DNA of 64,000 bases from Tritonibacter multivorans (GTDB taxonomy: Bacteria; Pseudomonadota; Alphaproteobacteria; Rhodobacterales; Rhodobacteraceae): positions 62,001-126,000 of the forward strand of contig NZ_CYSD01000020.1 in NCBI RefSeq assembly GCF_001458415.1, written 5' to 3'. The notes beneath the pieces are model-generated. The model was not told where the DNA came from and did not search any database. It worked only from the letters and a program-made list of their open reading frames with translations. Positions within the stretch are counted from its first letter, which is position 1. Each line of letters begins with the position of its first letter. Positions 37,807-47,383 of this stretch are shown here, piece by piece. Made by a program: the position numbers and the translations under genes.

Positions 37807-38664
37807 TTGAATCACAAACTCCTAAGCCTAACGCCGGGGCTCTACTTTGTTGCCACACCCATTGGCACCGCACGCGACATTACCCTGCGCGCGCTGGACG
37901 TGTTGGCCTCTGCCGATGTGATCGCAGCTGAAGACACGCGCTCTATGCGTAAGTTATTGGAAATACACGGCGTTCCGCTGGGCGAGCGGTCTGTGATTGC
38001 CTATCACGATCACTCTGGCGAAGGCACGCAAGGGCGGCTTTTGCAGGCGCTCGCGGATGGGAAATCCGTGGCCTATGCCTCCGAGGCCGGTATGCCGCTT
38101 ATTGCCGATCCGGGCTATGAGCTGTCGCGCGCGGCGGCGGAAGCGGGCCATCAGGTGACCTGCGCGCCGGGGCCGTCGGCGGTATTGACGGCCCTCACGC
38201 TGGGCGGGTTGGCCACGGATGCGTTCTTTTTTGCCGGATTCTTACCCAATGCATCTGGTGCGCGCCGCAAACGGCTGGAGGATCTGGCCGCGGTGCCGGG
38301 GACGCTGATTTTCTACGAAAGCCCCAAACGCATTGCCGCCTCGCTTGCGGATATGGCCGCCGTGCTGGGCGATCGTCCCGCCGCCATGTGCCGCGAGTTG
38401 ACCAAAAAATTCGAAGAGGTCCGACGCGCACCCCTGTCTGAATTGGCCACGCAACTGGAAGAGGCAGGCGTCAAAGGCGAGATCGTGGTGCTGGTGGATC
38501 GCCAGCGCGAGGTCAAAGTGACCGAGGCCGATCTGGAAAGCGATCTGCGCGCCGCGCTCAAGGACAATTCCATCAAAGACGCCGCCGCGATTGTGTCAGA
38601 AAGCCACGGGATGCCGCGCCGCAAGGTCTATCAGATGGCCCTGCAGATCGCGAAAGAGGACTGA
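37807..38664 (+). CDS. rsmI: 16S rRNA (cytidine1402-2'-O)-methyltransferase
   Basis: 285 residues, tetrapyrrole-methylase fold. TTG start with AAAGGGATGAA upstream; the earlier ATG at 37798 meets a stop at once. Signatures: GLYFVATPIGTARDITLRAL, AAEDTRSMRKLL, YHDHSGEG and CAPGPSAVLTALTLGGL. It 2'-O-methylates C1402 in the ribosomal P site. yraN follows after 3 bp. Confidence 0.95.
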   Translation: MNHKLLSLTPGLYFVATPIGTARDITLRALDVLASADVIAAEDTRSMRKLLEIHGVPLGERSVIAYHDHSGEGTQGRLLQALADGKSVAYASEAGMPLIADPGYELSRAAAEAGHQVTCAPGPSAVLTALTLGGLATDAFFFAGFLPNASGARRKRLEDLAAVPGTLIFYESPKRIAASLADMAAVLGDRPAAMCRELTKKFEEVRRAPLSELATQLEEAGVKGEIVVLVDRQREVKVTEADLESDLRAALKDNSIKDAAAIVSESHGMPRRKVYQMALQIAKED

Positions 38665-38667
38665 TCC

Positions 38668-39042
38668 ATGGCGGATGCGCGCAAAGTGACGGGACTGCGT
38701 GCGCATCTGGCGGGCCAAGCGGCGGAAGACGCCGTGTTGCGTGCGTATGAGGCGCAGGGCTACAGCCGCGCCGCCAGCCGCTGGCGCAGCCCTGCGGGCG
38801 AGATTGATCTGATCCTGCGCAAGGGTGAAATGGTGGTCTTTGTGGAGGTCAAGCAGGCCCGCAGCCATGGCCGGGCAGCAACGTCCTTGTCCGCACGCCA
38901 AGCAGAGCGGATCCTTACCGCCGCCGCCCTGTTTCTGGACGGCGAACCCAAAGGGCAGCTGACCGAGACCCGCCTTGATCTCGCGCTTGTGAACGGCGAA
39001 GGCGCGGTCGAGATCGTGGAAAATGCTTTTGCAGCCTTCTGA
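38668..39042 (+). CDS. yraN: YraN family (UPF0102) endonuclease-like protein
   Basis: 124 residues. GLRAHLAGQAAEDAVLRAYE, then the nuclease-like core RWRSPAGEIDLILRKGEMVVFVEVK with the D...E-K pattern of PD-(D/E)XK enzymes. The cellular role is not settled. It is linked to rsmI as in many genomes. Confidence 0.92.
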   Translation: MADARKVTGLRAHLAGQAAEDAVLRAYEAQGYSRAASRWRSPAGEIDLILRKGEMVVFVEVKQARSHGRAATSLSARQAERILTAAALFLDGEPKGQLTETRLDLALVNGEGAVEIVENAFAAF

Positions 39043-39112
39043 TCGGTGCGGACCCCATTGAACCAAGGGGCAGCTTTCGCCATGTAGGTCAGCGAACAAG
39101 AGGGAACTTGCC

Positions 39113-40045
39113 ATGAAAATCGCCTTCCAGATGGACCCGATCATGGGCGTTGATATCAACGCCGACAGCTCTTTCCGCCTTGCGGAAGAGGCGCAGAAAC
39201 GCGGTCATTCGCTGTTTTACTACAGCCCCGACCAGCTGGCCTACGAGGAGGGGCGGATTACCGCGCGCGGTCATGATATGACTGTGCAGCGCGTGGCGGG
39301 CGAGCCTGCGGTTCTGGGCGCGCTGCGGTCGGTGGATCTGGCCGAGTTCGACGTGATCTGGCTGCGGCAGGACCCGCCGTTTGACATGCATTATATCACT
39401 TCGACCCACCTGCTGGACCGTCTGAAGGATGATGTTCTGGTGGTGAATGACCCGTTCTGGGTGCGCAACTACCCGGAAAAGCTGCTGGTGCTTGATTTCC
39501 CCGAGCTGACGCCGCCGACCGCGATTGCACGGGATCTGGACGTGATCAAAGCGTTCAAGGAAAAGCATGGCGATGTGATCCTGAAGCCGCTGTACGGCAA
39601 TGGCGGTGCGGGTGTCTTCAAACTGGACGCCAATGATCGCAATCTGACCTCGCTGCACGAGCTGTTCACCGGCTTCAGCCGCGAGCCGCTGATTGTGCAG
39701 AAGTTCCTGCCGGACGTCAGCAATGGCGACAAGCGCGTGATCCTTGTCGATGGCGAGCCGGTTGGCGCGATCAACCGTGTCCCTGCGGCGGGCGAGACCC
39801 GCTCGAACATGCATGTGGGTGGTCGCCCCGAGAAAATCGGCCTCACCGACCGCGATCTTGAGATCTGCGCTGCCATTGGGCCGCTGCTGCGCGAAAAGGG
39901 CCAGATCTTTGTCGGCATCGACGTGATTGGCGACTACCTGACGGAAATTAATGTGACGTCTCCCACCGGGATTCAGGAACTGGAGCGCTTTGATCAGGTG
40001 AATATCGCAGAGAAAGTCTGGGAAGCGATCGAAGCCAAGCTCTAG
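39113..40045 (+). CDS. gshB: Glutathione synthetase
   Basis: 310 residues, ATP-grasp ligase that adds glycine to gamma-glutamylcysteine. N-terminal domain [22 protein letters not shown]-grasp region [17 protein letters not shown]; metal-binding end [21 protein letters not shown]. Ribosome-binding site GAGGGAA. It follows yraN by 70 bp. Confidence 0.96.
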   Translation: MKIAFQMDPIMGVDINADSSFRLAEEAQKRGHSLFYYSPDQLAYEEGRITARGHDMTVQRVAGEPAVLGALRSVDLAEFDVIWLRQDPPFDMHYITSTHLLDRLKDDVLVVNDPFWVRNYPEKLLVLDFPELTPPTAIARDLDVIKAFKEKHGDVILKPLYGNGGAGVFKLDANDRNLTSLHELFTGFSREPLIVQKFLPDVSNGDKRVILVDGEPVGAINRVPAAGETRSNMHVGGRPEKIGLTDRDLEICAAIGPLLREKGQIFVGIDVIGDYLTEINVTSPTGIQELERFDQVNIAEKVWEAIEAKL

Positions 40046-40103
40046 GTGCCGGTGTTTCGCCTGCTTGCGCAGGCGACGGAGGGGCTCCCGCAGCCGCGCA
40101 TGC

Positions 40104-40303
40104 CTTGCCTGCGGCAAGACCCACTGGCGGCTTTTGGGCATGGCAGCCCGCCAAAGGGCGGGCTGCGGTTGCATCCAGACGTCTTTGTGCCGCGATACAG
40201 AAAAGGTCGGCGCTGCCTTTTCCGGAACGTTTCCCTCGGACGCAACCGCAGCGCACCGCAGGTGCGCTGCGTGGCCCAACGGGAGGCGCTGCCTTTGGCA
40301 GCG
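40104..40303. repeat. Cluster of four strong hairpins in the gshB-comM gap
   Basis: Perfect stems: CTTGCC/GGCAAG (40104-40118), GCAGCCCGCC/GGCGGGCTGC (40143-40166), CGCAGCGCACC/GGTGCGCTGCG (40247-40271) and CGCTGCC/GGCAGCG (40287-40303). The 12-mer GGCGCTGCCTTT occurs twice, at 40209 and 40285. No T tracts follow, so these are not standard terminators. Frames of 97-158 codons cross the region on both strands but look like GC-rich noise. Confidence 0.6.
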
Positions 40304-40347
40304 GCGACGGGCGGGAGCGCGTGCGATGCCTGCACCGCGGGATTGGC

Positions 40348-41853
40348 CTAGAGCTGCAGGCGGAAATGCAGGGCCTCCAGAATATGGTCGCGATTGACAT
40401 GTTCGTCCCCATCCAGATCGGCAATCGTCCGAGAAACCCGCAACACGCGGTGATAGCCGCGCGCGGTGAGGTTGAATTTGTCGGCGGCCTTCAAAAGGGT
40501 CTCTCGGCCGGCGTCATTGGGGCGAGCGACGTGTTCCAGCAGTTGCCCTTCAGCATCTGAATTGAGCCGTGCGGTGGGGTGGTCCAGGTATCGCTCTGCT
40601 TGGATGCTGCGGGCCGCCGCAACGCGGGCGGCCACCACAGCCGAGCTTTCGCCGGGGGTCAGGTCGTCCAACTCGCGCAAAGACAGGGCGGGCACATGGA
40701 CCCGCAGATCGAAACGATCCATCAATGGGCCTGAAATACGCCCCATATAATCCGCCCCGCACTGTGGCGCGCGCGCGCAGGCGCGCTGGGCGTCGCCCAT
40801 GTAGCCGCATTTGCAGGGGTTAGCTGCCGCCACCAGCATAAAGCGGCAGGGGTAGGTCACATGGGCATTGGCGCGGGCCACCATGACTTCGCCGGTTTCG
40901 ACCGGCTGACGCAGGGTTTCCAACACGGGGCGGGCAAATTCTGGCAGTTCATCCAGAAACAACACGCCGTTGTGGGCCAGGCTGATTTCGCCGGGATGCG
41001 CGCGGCGTCCGCCGCCCACAACCGCCGCCATTGAGGCCGTGTGATGCGGCGACCGATAGGGGCGGATCCGGTCAATTCCGCCATCTTCTATCATGCCATG
41101 GATCGATTGGATCATCGCGGTTTCCAGCGCTTCGCGCGGGTCGAGCGGTGGCAGGATCGACGGCATGCGCGCCGCCAGCATGGATTTTCCGGATCCCGGC
41201 GGCCCGGTCATCAGCAAATGATGCCGCCCGGCAGCGGCGATTTCGAGCGCGCGTTTGGGAATTTCTTGTCCTTTGACGTCTGCCAGATCCTGCAGGCCAA
41301 GGTCTGATTGCACCTCACCGGGGCGGGCGGCTTCGATCACGGTTTGTCCGATAAAGTGGCGGATGACCTCGGTCAGGGTGTTTGCGCCAATCACGCGCGT
41401 GCCATCGACCCAGGCCGCTTCGGCACTGGAGGCCTGCGGGCACAGCAGCGCCCGGTTCTGTTCTGCGGCGGTCAGGGCGGCAGGCAGGGCCCCGGCCACG
41501 GGCATCAAACGCCCATCAAGGGACAATTCCCCAAGGACCAGGGTTTCCTGTGCAGCCTCGGGGGGCAGGATTTCCAGCGCGCTGAGCAGGGCAAAGGCAA
41601 GCGCGAGGTCAAAATGGCTGCCCTCTTTGGGCAGGTCGGCAGGCGAGAGGTTGATGGTGATGCGTTTGGCGGGCAGGGCGATGGACATTTCCGCAAGCGA
41701 CGCGCGCACGCGGTCACGCGCTTCGCTCACTGCTTTGTCGGGCAGGCCCACGATGGAAAACGCAGGCAGGCCGGGGGCGAGAGCGCATTGTACCTCGACC
41801 GGTTTGGCTTCGATCCCAAGAAAGGCGACTGTTTGTACTTTGGCTATGGCCAC
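40348..41853 (-). CDS. YifB/ComM-family Mg chelatase-like AAA+ ATPase
   Basis: About 501 residues from the GTG at 41853 (GGGGGCG upstream), where homology begins (VAIAKVQTVAFLGIEAKPVEVQ in two pieces); an ATG at 41916 and one at 42015 would give longer, poorer N-termini. Lon-like N-terminal domain, Walker A MTGPPGSGKSMLA, Walker B GVLFLDELPEF, zinc-type cysteines NPCKCGYMG. ComM in naturally competent bacteria is a branch-migration helicase for integrating DNA. Confidence 0.92.
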   Translation of the reverse strand: MAIAKVQTVAFLGIEAKPVEVQCALAPGLPAFSIVGLPDKAVSEARDRVRASLAEMSIALPAKRITINLSPADLPKEGSHFDLALAFALLSALEILPPEAAQETLVLGELSLDGRLMPVAGALPAALTAAEQNRALLCPQASSAEAAWVDGTRVIGANTLTEVIRHFIGQTVIEAARPGEVQSDLGLQDLADVKGQEIPKRALEIAAAGRHHLLMTGPPGSGKSMLAARMPSILPPLDPREALETAMIQSIHGMIEDGGIDRIRPYRSPHHTASMAAVVGGGRRAHPGEISLAHNGVLFLDELPEFARPVLETLRQPVETGEVMVARANAHVTYPCRFMLVAAANPCKCGYMGDAQRACARAPQCGADYMGRISGPLMDRFDLRVHVPALSLRELDDLTPGESSAVVAARVAAARSIQAERYLDHPTARLNSDAEGQLLEHVARPNDAGRETLLKAADKFNLTARGYHRVLRVSRTIADLDGDEHVNRDHILEALHFRLQL

Positions 41854-41962
41854 ATTGCGCCCCCGTTGCCCGCCATGATGCCGGTGCCCTGTTTCAGACA
41901 AGGCTCCGGCACTCATGGTTAGCGGGGGGTTAATGCGCCCGTAAGTTCTGCGCGAATTCGCC

Positions 41963-42643
41963 TCAAAGCTGCCAGTCGCGCCGGTCCAGTGGCAGGGCGT
42001 AAGGCTCTGGCGCATAGGTCACTTTGCGGGCTTCTTCCTGCCAGGCAAGCACAGCCGGGTCGGACAGAAGAAGGCGGCAATAGGCGCGTGTCTCGGAACT
42101 CACCGGCAGGTCATAGCCCCAGATGCGGGCCGCAACCGGGGTGTAGAACACATCCGCAAGGCTGTAGTCGCCAAAAAGATAGCCATCTTTTGCGCCGCTC
42201 ATCTGGCGGGCATGAGCAAACAGGGTCTCGATCCGTGCAAGGTCTTTGCGCACGGCCTCGGAAGGGTCAAACCCCTGCCAGATATGGCTCAGCTGCATGG
42301 GGCAGTCGCCGCGCAGCGCGCCAAAGCCGCAAGCCATTTCCGACACCAGCCAACGGGCCGTTGCGCGCTGGGCGGCGGCCGCAGGCCAGAGCCCTGCACC
42401 GGGGTTTTCTTCGGCCAGCGTTTCCGCCATCGCAAGGCTTTCGCCTATGACGGTGCCAGCAGGTGTGACCAAAGTTGGCACCAGACGCGCTGGCGCCAAA
42501 TGCGCCAGATCTTGCGCCATCGTGCCGGAATAGAGCCCCACAAGCTTGACTTTATGAGGGATTTTGAATTTCTCTAACATCAGCCATCCGCGCAGGGACC
42601 AGCTGGAATAGAGGCGATCGCCGATATACAATGTGTAAGCCAT
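41963..42643 (-). CDS. Glutathione S-transferase family protein
   Basis: 226 residues, thioredoxin-fold N-terminal domain (YTLYIGDRLYSSWSLRGWL, Ser-type active site) and helical C-terminal domain. The family includes detoxifying transferases and maleylacetoacetate isomerase-like enzymes; the substrate is unknown. It stands between comM and the cobC-like gene on the same strand with 58 bp before the latter's stop. Confidence 0.88.
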   Translation of the reverse strand: MAYTLYIGDRLYSSWSLRGWLMLEKFKIPHKVKLVGLYSGTMAQDLAHLAPARLVPTLVTPAGTVIGESLAMAETLAEENPGAGLWPAAAAQRATARWLVSEMACGFGALRGDCPMQLSHIWQGFDPSEAVRKDLARIETLFAHARQMSGAKDGYLFGDYSLADVFYTPVAARIWGYDLPVSSETRAYCRLLLSDPAVLAWQEEARKVTYAPEPYALPLDRRDWQL

Positions 42644-42701
42644 ACACAGAGCCTAGCGGGGAAGCTTTAATCACTAAAGAGAATATTTTTGAACGAACTC
42701 A

Positions 42702-43283
42702 TCACGGATTGTGATTGATTTCGGTCAGCCCCCATCCTTCAGGGCCATGGTGAATGCGGCTGAGTGACAGGTTGTCGATCTTTTGGCCAAAGGCCTCTGT
42801 TGTTGTCATGCCGCCGGCGCGTTCGATCTGGCATAGGATCTGACCAAAATGCCCTACAACAATCACGTCGCGACCTGCATGAGCTTGCGCCAGATGGTCC
42901 ATCTGCGCATTGACGCGCGCGGAGAGCATGTTCCAGCTCTCCCCACCGGGCGCTGCATTGTCGCCGGGCTCTTCCCAAAACGCCCGAATGCGGTCGGGAT
43001 CTTCGGCATCAATGTCTTTCCAGCGGCGCAATTCCCAATCGCCAAAGTGCATTTCGCGCAGGGCCTGCGTATGCGGCAGGCGGGGGCGGTCGCCCTGAAT
43101 GGCGTCGGCGGTGGCCACAGCCCGGATCAGGTCGGACGAAATCACCACCGCCTCGCGGGGCAGGGCGGCCTCGAGCCGTGCGATGGCGGCGATGTCGCTG
43201 AGGTCGGCTGGCAGGTCTGACCAGCCCACCATGGATTTGGCGTGGGTAGGTCCGTGGCGGATCAGGTGAAACCGGGTGATCAT
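42702..43283 (-). CDS. Histidine phosphatase, probable alpha-ribazole phosphatase
   Basis: 193 residues of the phosphoglycerate mutase-like superfamily. The phospho-His motif is FHLIRHGPTHAKS, and the second catalytic His is in VIVVGHFGQ. The ATG overlaps the cobU stop by 4 bp, so a cobalamin role (CobC, removal of phosphate from alpha-ribazole phosphate or cobalamin phosphate) is a reasonable inference from context. Confidence 0.82.
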   Translation of the reverse strand: MITRFHLIRHGPTHAKSMVGWSDLPADLSDIAAIARLEAALPREAVVISSDLIRAVATADAIQGDRPRLPHTQALREMHFGDWELRRWKDIDAEDPDRIRAFWEEPGDNAAPGGESWNMLSARVNAQMDHLAQAHAGRDVIVVGHFGQILCQIERAGGMTTTEAFGQKIDNLSLSRIHHGPEGWGLTEINHNP

Positions 43284-43798
43284 AGGGAACCTTTCAGCAC
43301 ATTCGGCAGGCCTGCAACCACCTGCACCACGCGATCTGCGCGGGCGGCCAAGGTGATGTTCAAACGCCCCTGTGCCTCGCGGAACCGACGGGCGAGCGCG
43401 TTTTCAGGTACAATGCCCATGCCGGTTTCATTGGACACCACGATGATCTCTGCCGAGCAGGCTGCAAAAGCCGCCATCAGCTGATCCGTGGCCGCCGTCA
43501 GATCGTTTTCCGCCAGAAGATGGTTCGTCAGCCACATGGTCGCACAGTCCATCAGCAGGATGTCCCCCGCGTCAATACCAACAAGGGCGGCTGCGGCGTC
43601 CTGCGGTTCCTCCACGGTGGTCCAGTCCGCCCCGCGTTGCGCCAGATGCAGCCGGACTTTTTCAGCCATTTCGGCGTCAAAAACCTGCGACGTGGCCCAA
43701 TAGTGGCGGGGTTTTCCGCTTTGAAACACCAGATTCTCTGCAAAAGCCGACTTGCCAGAGGCCGCGCCGCCCAGAACCAGGGTTATCTTCGGCTCCAT
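43280..43798 (-). CDS. cobU: Adenosylcobinamide kinase / adenosylcobinamide-phosphate guanylyltransferase
   Basis: 172 residues from MEPKITLVLGG, which has GGAGG upstream; an ATG 25 codons earlier is unlikely. P-loop LGGAASGKSAFAE, then YWATSQVFDAEMAEKVRLH and the Walker B-like LLMDCATMWLTN. It phosphorylates and then guanylylates adenosylcobinamide in nucleotide-loop assembly (also named cobP). Presence of B12 genes fits the cobalamin riboswitch at 9 kb. Confidence 0.94.
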   Translation of the reverse strand: MEPKITLVLGGAASGKSAFAENLVFQSGKPRHYWATSQVFDAEMAEKVRLHLAQRGADWTTVEEPQDAAAALVGIDAGDILLMDCATMWLTNHLLAENDLTAATDQLMAAFAACSAEIIVVSNETGMGIVPENALARRFREAQGRLNITLAARADRVVQVVAGLPNVLKGSL

Positions 43799-43972
43799 CT
43801 CAATGTCCTCCGCATGTGGCCTAAGGTGTTGATTACAGGCTGCTTGCCCACTTGAACAGGGGGAGTACGCCAAATGGATCAGGCCCTCTCACCCGTTTTT
43901 GACTTGCCAGACCCAGTGGTCAGACGTTCCAATGGATGTACGGGCCGGAGGGAAGACACGTGTAGGTTATTG

Positions 43973-44001
43973 TGATCCATCCTCTCGCCGCCACCGTAAT
44001 C
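43973..44001 (+). promoter_or_regulatory. RpoE-type promoter of rpoHII
   Basis: TGATCC (43973-43978), an 18-bp spacer and TAATC (43997-44001). This agrees with the RpoE promoter form known from Rhodobacter sphaeroides (TGATCC, about 18 bp, TAAGA-like). RpoE of that species drives rpoHII in the singlet-oxygen response. Confidence 0.68.
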
Positions 44002-44032
44002 GGGGTGTATCTGACCGAGGAGGGACTATCCA

Positions 44033-44911
44033 ATGCCACTGGATGAAACCACCAAGAATCCACTGCCAAAACGCGCCATGCAGGCCGAACTGCTGGATGC
44101 AGAGACTGAACTCGCGCTGGCTTATGCCTGGCGCGATGAACGGGACGAAGCTGCGCTGCATCGTCTGGTGACGGCTTATATGCGGCTGGCGATTTCCATG
44201 GCCTCGAAGTTTCGCCGCTATGGCGCGCCGATGAGCGATCTGATCCAGGAAGCAGGCCTCGGCCTGATGAAAGCAGCGGACAAGTTTGACCCCGACCGCG
44301 GTGTGCGCTTTTCGACCTATGCGGTGTGGTGGATCAAGGCCTCGATCCAGGATTACGTCATGCGCAACTGGTCGATGGTGCGCACCGGGTCGACCTCTTC
44401 CCAGAAGTCGCTGTTTTTCAATATGCGCCGGATCCAAGCCCAGCTGGAACGCGAAGCCCAAAGTGATGGGGTCGAGATGAGCCGCCCCGAGCTTCAGGCG
44501 AAAATCGCCAAAGAGGCCGGCGTGCCGCTGCGCGATGTGGAGATGATGGAGGGGCGGCTTGCGGGATCTGACTTTTCGTTGAATGCGGTGCAATCCGCAG
44601 ATGAAGACGGCCGCGAATGGATTGATGCGCTGGAAGACGAAGGCCAGCAGGCGGCCGAGCTTGTGGCAGATGATCTGGACCGTCAGCAGCTGCGCGAATG
44701 GCTGCTGGCCGCGCTGAAAGGGTTGAATGAACGCGAGCGTTTTATTGTCCGGGAACGGAAACTGCGCCCAGAGCCGCGGACTCTGGAAAGCCTTGGCAAT
44801 GAGCTGGGCCTGTCCAAGGAACGTGTGCGCCAGCTGGAGGCAGGCGCTTTTGTCAAAATGCGCAAACGGCTGGAAAGCCAGTCCGGCGAAGTGCAGATGT
44901 TCCTGAACTGA
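44033..44911 (+). CDS. rpoH2: RNA polymerase sigma factor RpoH, RpoHII type
   Basis: 292 residues. Region 2 has YMRLAISMASKFRRYG, DLIQEAGLGLMKAADKFD and RFSTYAVWWIKASIQDYV; the RpoH box is QKSLFFNMRRIQ; region 4 has TLESLGNELGLSKERVRQLE. The N-terminus matches RpoHII, not the longer RpoHI. In Rhodobacterales it governs oxidative and singlet-oxygen stress genes. The upstream RpoE-like promoter supports this. Confidence 0.94.
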   Translation: MPLDETTKNPLPKRAMQAELLDAETELALAYAWRDERDEAALHRLVTAYMRLAISMASKFRRYGAPMSDLIQEAGLGLMKAADKFDPDRGVRFSTYAVWWIKASIQDYVMRNWSMVRTGSTSSQKSLFFNMRRIQAQLEREAQSDGVEMSRPELQAKIAKEAGVPLRDVEMMEGRLAGSDFSLNAVQSADEDGREWIDALEDEGQQAAELVADDLDRQQLREWLLAALKGLNERERFIVRERKLRPEPRTLESLGNELGLSKERVRQLEAGAFVKMRKRLESQSGEVQMFLN

Positions 44912-44924
44912 CCCCGTGATTTGC

Positions 44925-45839
44925 TCAGGCCTGCTGCAAGGTGGTCCGGGCAATCGACAACAGGCGTTTTGCGCCAGATTCCAGCTGCGTGCTGGCACTG
45001 TGGCTGAAGCCAATCTGGTATTGGCCCAACTCAAATTCGGTGTCCAGCACGCAGATACCCGCATCCCGCGCGAATTCTGCCAGCAACGAACTGCCGTACA
45101 TCAAATGTCGCCCCTGCTGCAGCACGTCAAGTGCAGGTGAGAGCAGATCCACCTCTAGTGCGATCTGCGGTGGGTTCAGCATAGCAAGGCGAAACAGCCG
45201 GTCCAAATCCCGCATCTGATGGCGGTCCGGGGCAAAGGACACAAACGGATGCGCTGCCAGATCCGATGCAGAGGCAGGTGTTTCCAACCCCATCAGTGGA
45301 TGATCCGGCGCACATAGGATCGAACGGCGGGCCCGGTGGATCGGCTGGGTGATCAACGCGCCGGACGCATTTGCCGGGATGCCGTGAATGCACAGATCCA
45401 CGCTGCGGTTGGACAGCACCTCTTCGATGGTTTCAAACGGCACCGTTTTCACGGTCACCTGATAGCCCGGCATGGCTGCATCAAAGGCAGGCAGAATGCG
45501 CGGCAGCACGGCGTGCGCAAAGACCGCACCAGCGCCAATCCGCAGTTCGTTTCGCGCGATGCCCGCTGTTTTGCGTGCGTCTTCCAGGCCGTGCTCCAGC
45601 TCCAGCAAAATTCGCGAAGCATGTTTCAGAAAGCTCTGGCCTGCTGCCGTCAGATCGGTGCCCCGGCTGTGCCGGTCCAGCAACGGTGCGCCGATGATCG
45701 CCTCTAGCTTTTTGATATTGCGCGACAGGGCAGGCTGCGTCAGCCCCAGATGCCGCGCCGCCCGTGCCATGCCGCCCGCGTTGTGGATCTCTACGAACTG
45801 GCGCAGGGTGGTCAGATTTGGATAGCTCTCTTGGGTCAT
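44925..45839 (-). CDS. LysR-family transcriptional regulator
   Basis: 304 residues from MTQESYPNLTTLRQF; an ATG 70 codons upstream would cross the divergent promoter. Helix-turn-helix GGMARAARHLGLTQPALSRNI at about 22-42 in two motifs, then the substrate-binding domain. It is divergent from the sugar transporter operon with a 142-bp gap and probably regulates it. Convergent with rpoHII, 13 bp apart. Confidence 0.9.
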   Translation of the reverse strand: MTQESYPNLTTLRQFVEIHNAGGMARAARHLGLTQPALSRNIKKLEAIIGAPLLDRHSRGTDLTAAGQSFLKHASRILLELEHGLEDARKTAGIARNELRIGAGAVFAHAVLPRILPAFDAAMPGYQVTVKTVPFETIEEVLSNRSVDLCIHGIPANASGALITQPIHRARRSILCAPDHPLMGLETPASASDLAAHPFVSFAPDRHQMRDLDRLFRLAMLNPPQIALEVDLLSPALDVLQQGRHLMYGSSLLAEFARDAGICVLDTEFELGQYQIGFSHSASTQLESGAKRLLSIARTTLQQA

Positions 45840-45981
45840 GGGTGCATATAACCATCTGGCATAGCTTTGCGCAATTTTTAGCAGTTCAGGAACCACAAAG
45901 CTGCATCTAGGCTTCAACTTCATGCCGGGCTTGGCCCGGCGACGGCCTGACGTGGAGATCGGGTCGCAAGGGAGGAAAAAC

Positions 45982-47247
45982 ATGCAGATGAAGACACTGA
46001 CCACCCCGGCGGTGGCTCTGACCCTGTCGGCACTGGCGCAGACCGCCACCGCCGATGAGATCGATTTCCTGTGCTACCAGGACGGCACCGAATGCGATGT
46101 GATCGCGGAACTGAGCGCGCGGTTCACGGAGGAGACCGGCCATGTGGTGAACACCAATATCGTGAGCTACGAGGTCATCCGGGATCAGCTGCTGAAGCAA
46201 CTGCAGGCCGGTGATACGGTGCCAGATCTGGCGCGTGTGACCGACCTTGGCGGCATGGCACCCTATTTCCTTGATATCGCACCCTATGTGGACAGCGCTT
46301 ATTACGAGGCGAATTTTGCTGCCACCCTGCCGTGGATGCGCCCCGCAGGCGACACGGCCGGTATCTATGGCTGGCCGGGCATGGGGGCCACGGGGCCCTT
46401 TGTGAACCTGACCATGTTTGAAGATGCAGGCGTGGATGTGCCCGAAGCAGGCGCGACATGGGATGACTGGGTCACAGCCCTGACCGAGGTGAAGGACACG
46501 CTGGGGCTGGACGCGGCCTTTGCATTGGACCGCACCGCGCATCGCTGGGCGGGGCCGGCGTTTTCCTTTGGCGCTAAGTTCATGGATGACACGGGCGAGC
46601 CGATCCTTGTGGACGACGGCTTCCGCACCATTGCAGAACTGTTCATTGACTGGCACAAGTCGGGCTTCATGCCGGTCGAGGGCTGGCCTGCGGGGGCGGG
46701 TACCAGCTTCCGCAATGCAGCGCCCTTGTTCCTGAACGGTCAGGTGGCGATGCATTTTGGCGGCTCCTGGCTGATCAATTCCTACGACAGCAATATCACC
46801 GACTTTGACTGGAAAGCCGTGCCGGTGCCCTGTGGCGAAGGCGGCTGTGGTGCCATGGTCGGCGGCCCGGCTGTTGCGGGGTTCAAATCCACCGATCACC
46901 CCGAAGCCGTGGCCAAGTTCATCGACTTCATGGCGCGCGAAGACATTGGCGCGGAATACCACGCCAAGACCCAGTCGATCCCGGCGCATGCGGGTCTGCA
47001 ACAGACAGGGATTGAGTATCAGGGGGCTTCGGCCCGTGTGGCAGATGCGCTGAATGTCTTTGCCGACAATGCGCTGAAGGCGGCAACCACCACCCCGCAG
47101 GCCTTTGCCTTCCAGGGCTATCCCAAGAACTTTGTCATCTATGGCGTGGTGCCCGATTACCTGACCAAGGCGATCAATGGCGAAGTGTCGCTGGACGAGG
47201 CGCTCGCTGCAATTGATGCCGATGTAAAAGCCAAGATCGCGGAATAA
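45982..47247 (+). CDS. Sugar ABC transporter, substrate-binding protein (family 1)
   Basis: 421 residues from the ATG at 45982, preceded by GGGAGGA. Signal peptide to about residue 24 (LSALAQTATADE). The mature protein is a family 1 binding protein of the CUT1 class (TEETGHVVNTNIVSYEVIRD, LKQLQAGDTVPDLARV). The sugar is unknown. A hairpin follows before the first permease gene. Confidence 0.9.
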   Translation: MQMKTLTTPAVALTLSALAQTATADEIDFLCYQDGTECDVIAELSARFTEETGHVVNTNIVSYEVIRDQLLKQLQAGDTVPDLARVTDLGGMAPYFLDIAPYVDSAYYEANFAATLPWMRPAGDTAGIYGWPGMGATGPFVNLTMFEDAGVDVPEAGATWDDWVTALTEVKDTLGLDAAFALDRTAHRWAGPAFSFGAKFMDDTGEPILVDDGFRTIAELFIDWHKSGFMPVEGWPAGAGTSFRNAAPLFLNGQVAMHFGGSWLINSYDSNITDFDWKAVPVPCGEGGCGAMVGGPAVAGFKSTDHPEAVAKFIDFMAREDIGAEYHAKTQSIPAHAGLQQTGIEYQGASARVADALNVFADNALKAATTTPQAFAFQGYPKNFVIYGVVPDYLTKAINGEVSLDEALAAIDADVKAKIAE

Positions 47248-47257
47248 TCGCTTTCCT

Positions 47258-47277
47258 CCCCAAGTGGCCTTTTGGGG
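47258..47277 (+). promoter_or_regulatory. Intercistronic hairpin after the binding-protein gene
   Basis: CCCCAA (47258-47263) pairs with TTGGGG (47272-47277). Such hairpins between binding-protein and permease genes usually protect the 5' message and raise binding-protein yield. Confidence 0.45.
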
Positions 47278-47383
47278 CCGCTGGGCGCGCCGCACCGGCC
47301 AAGACGTGATGCAGGCCGGAGCGGTAAGAAACAGAAGCGGCCAAAGGCCCGACCGAAGACAGGCATCAGGACAGGACACCCCG

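Noticed and set aside
40042-40560. Several 97-158 codon frames over the gshB-comM gap
   Set aside because: They overlap on both strands, cross the strong hairpins and enter comM out of frame.
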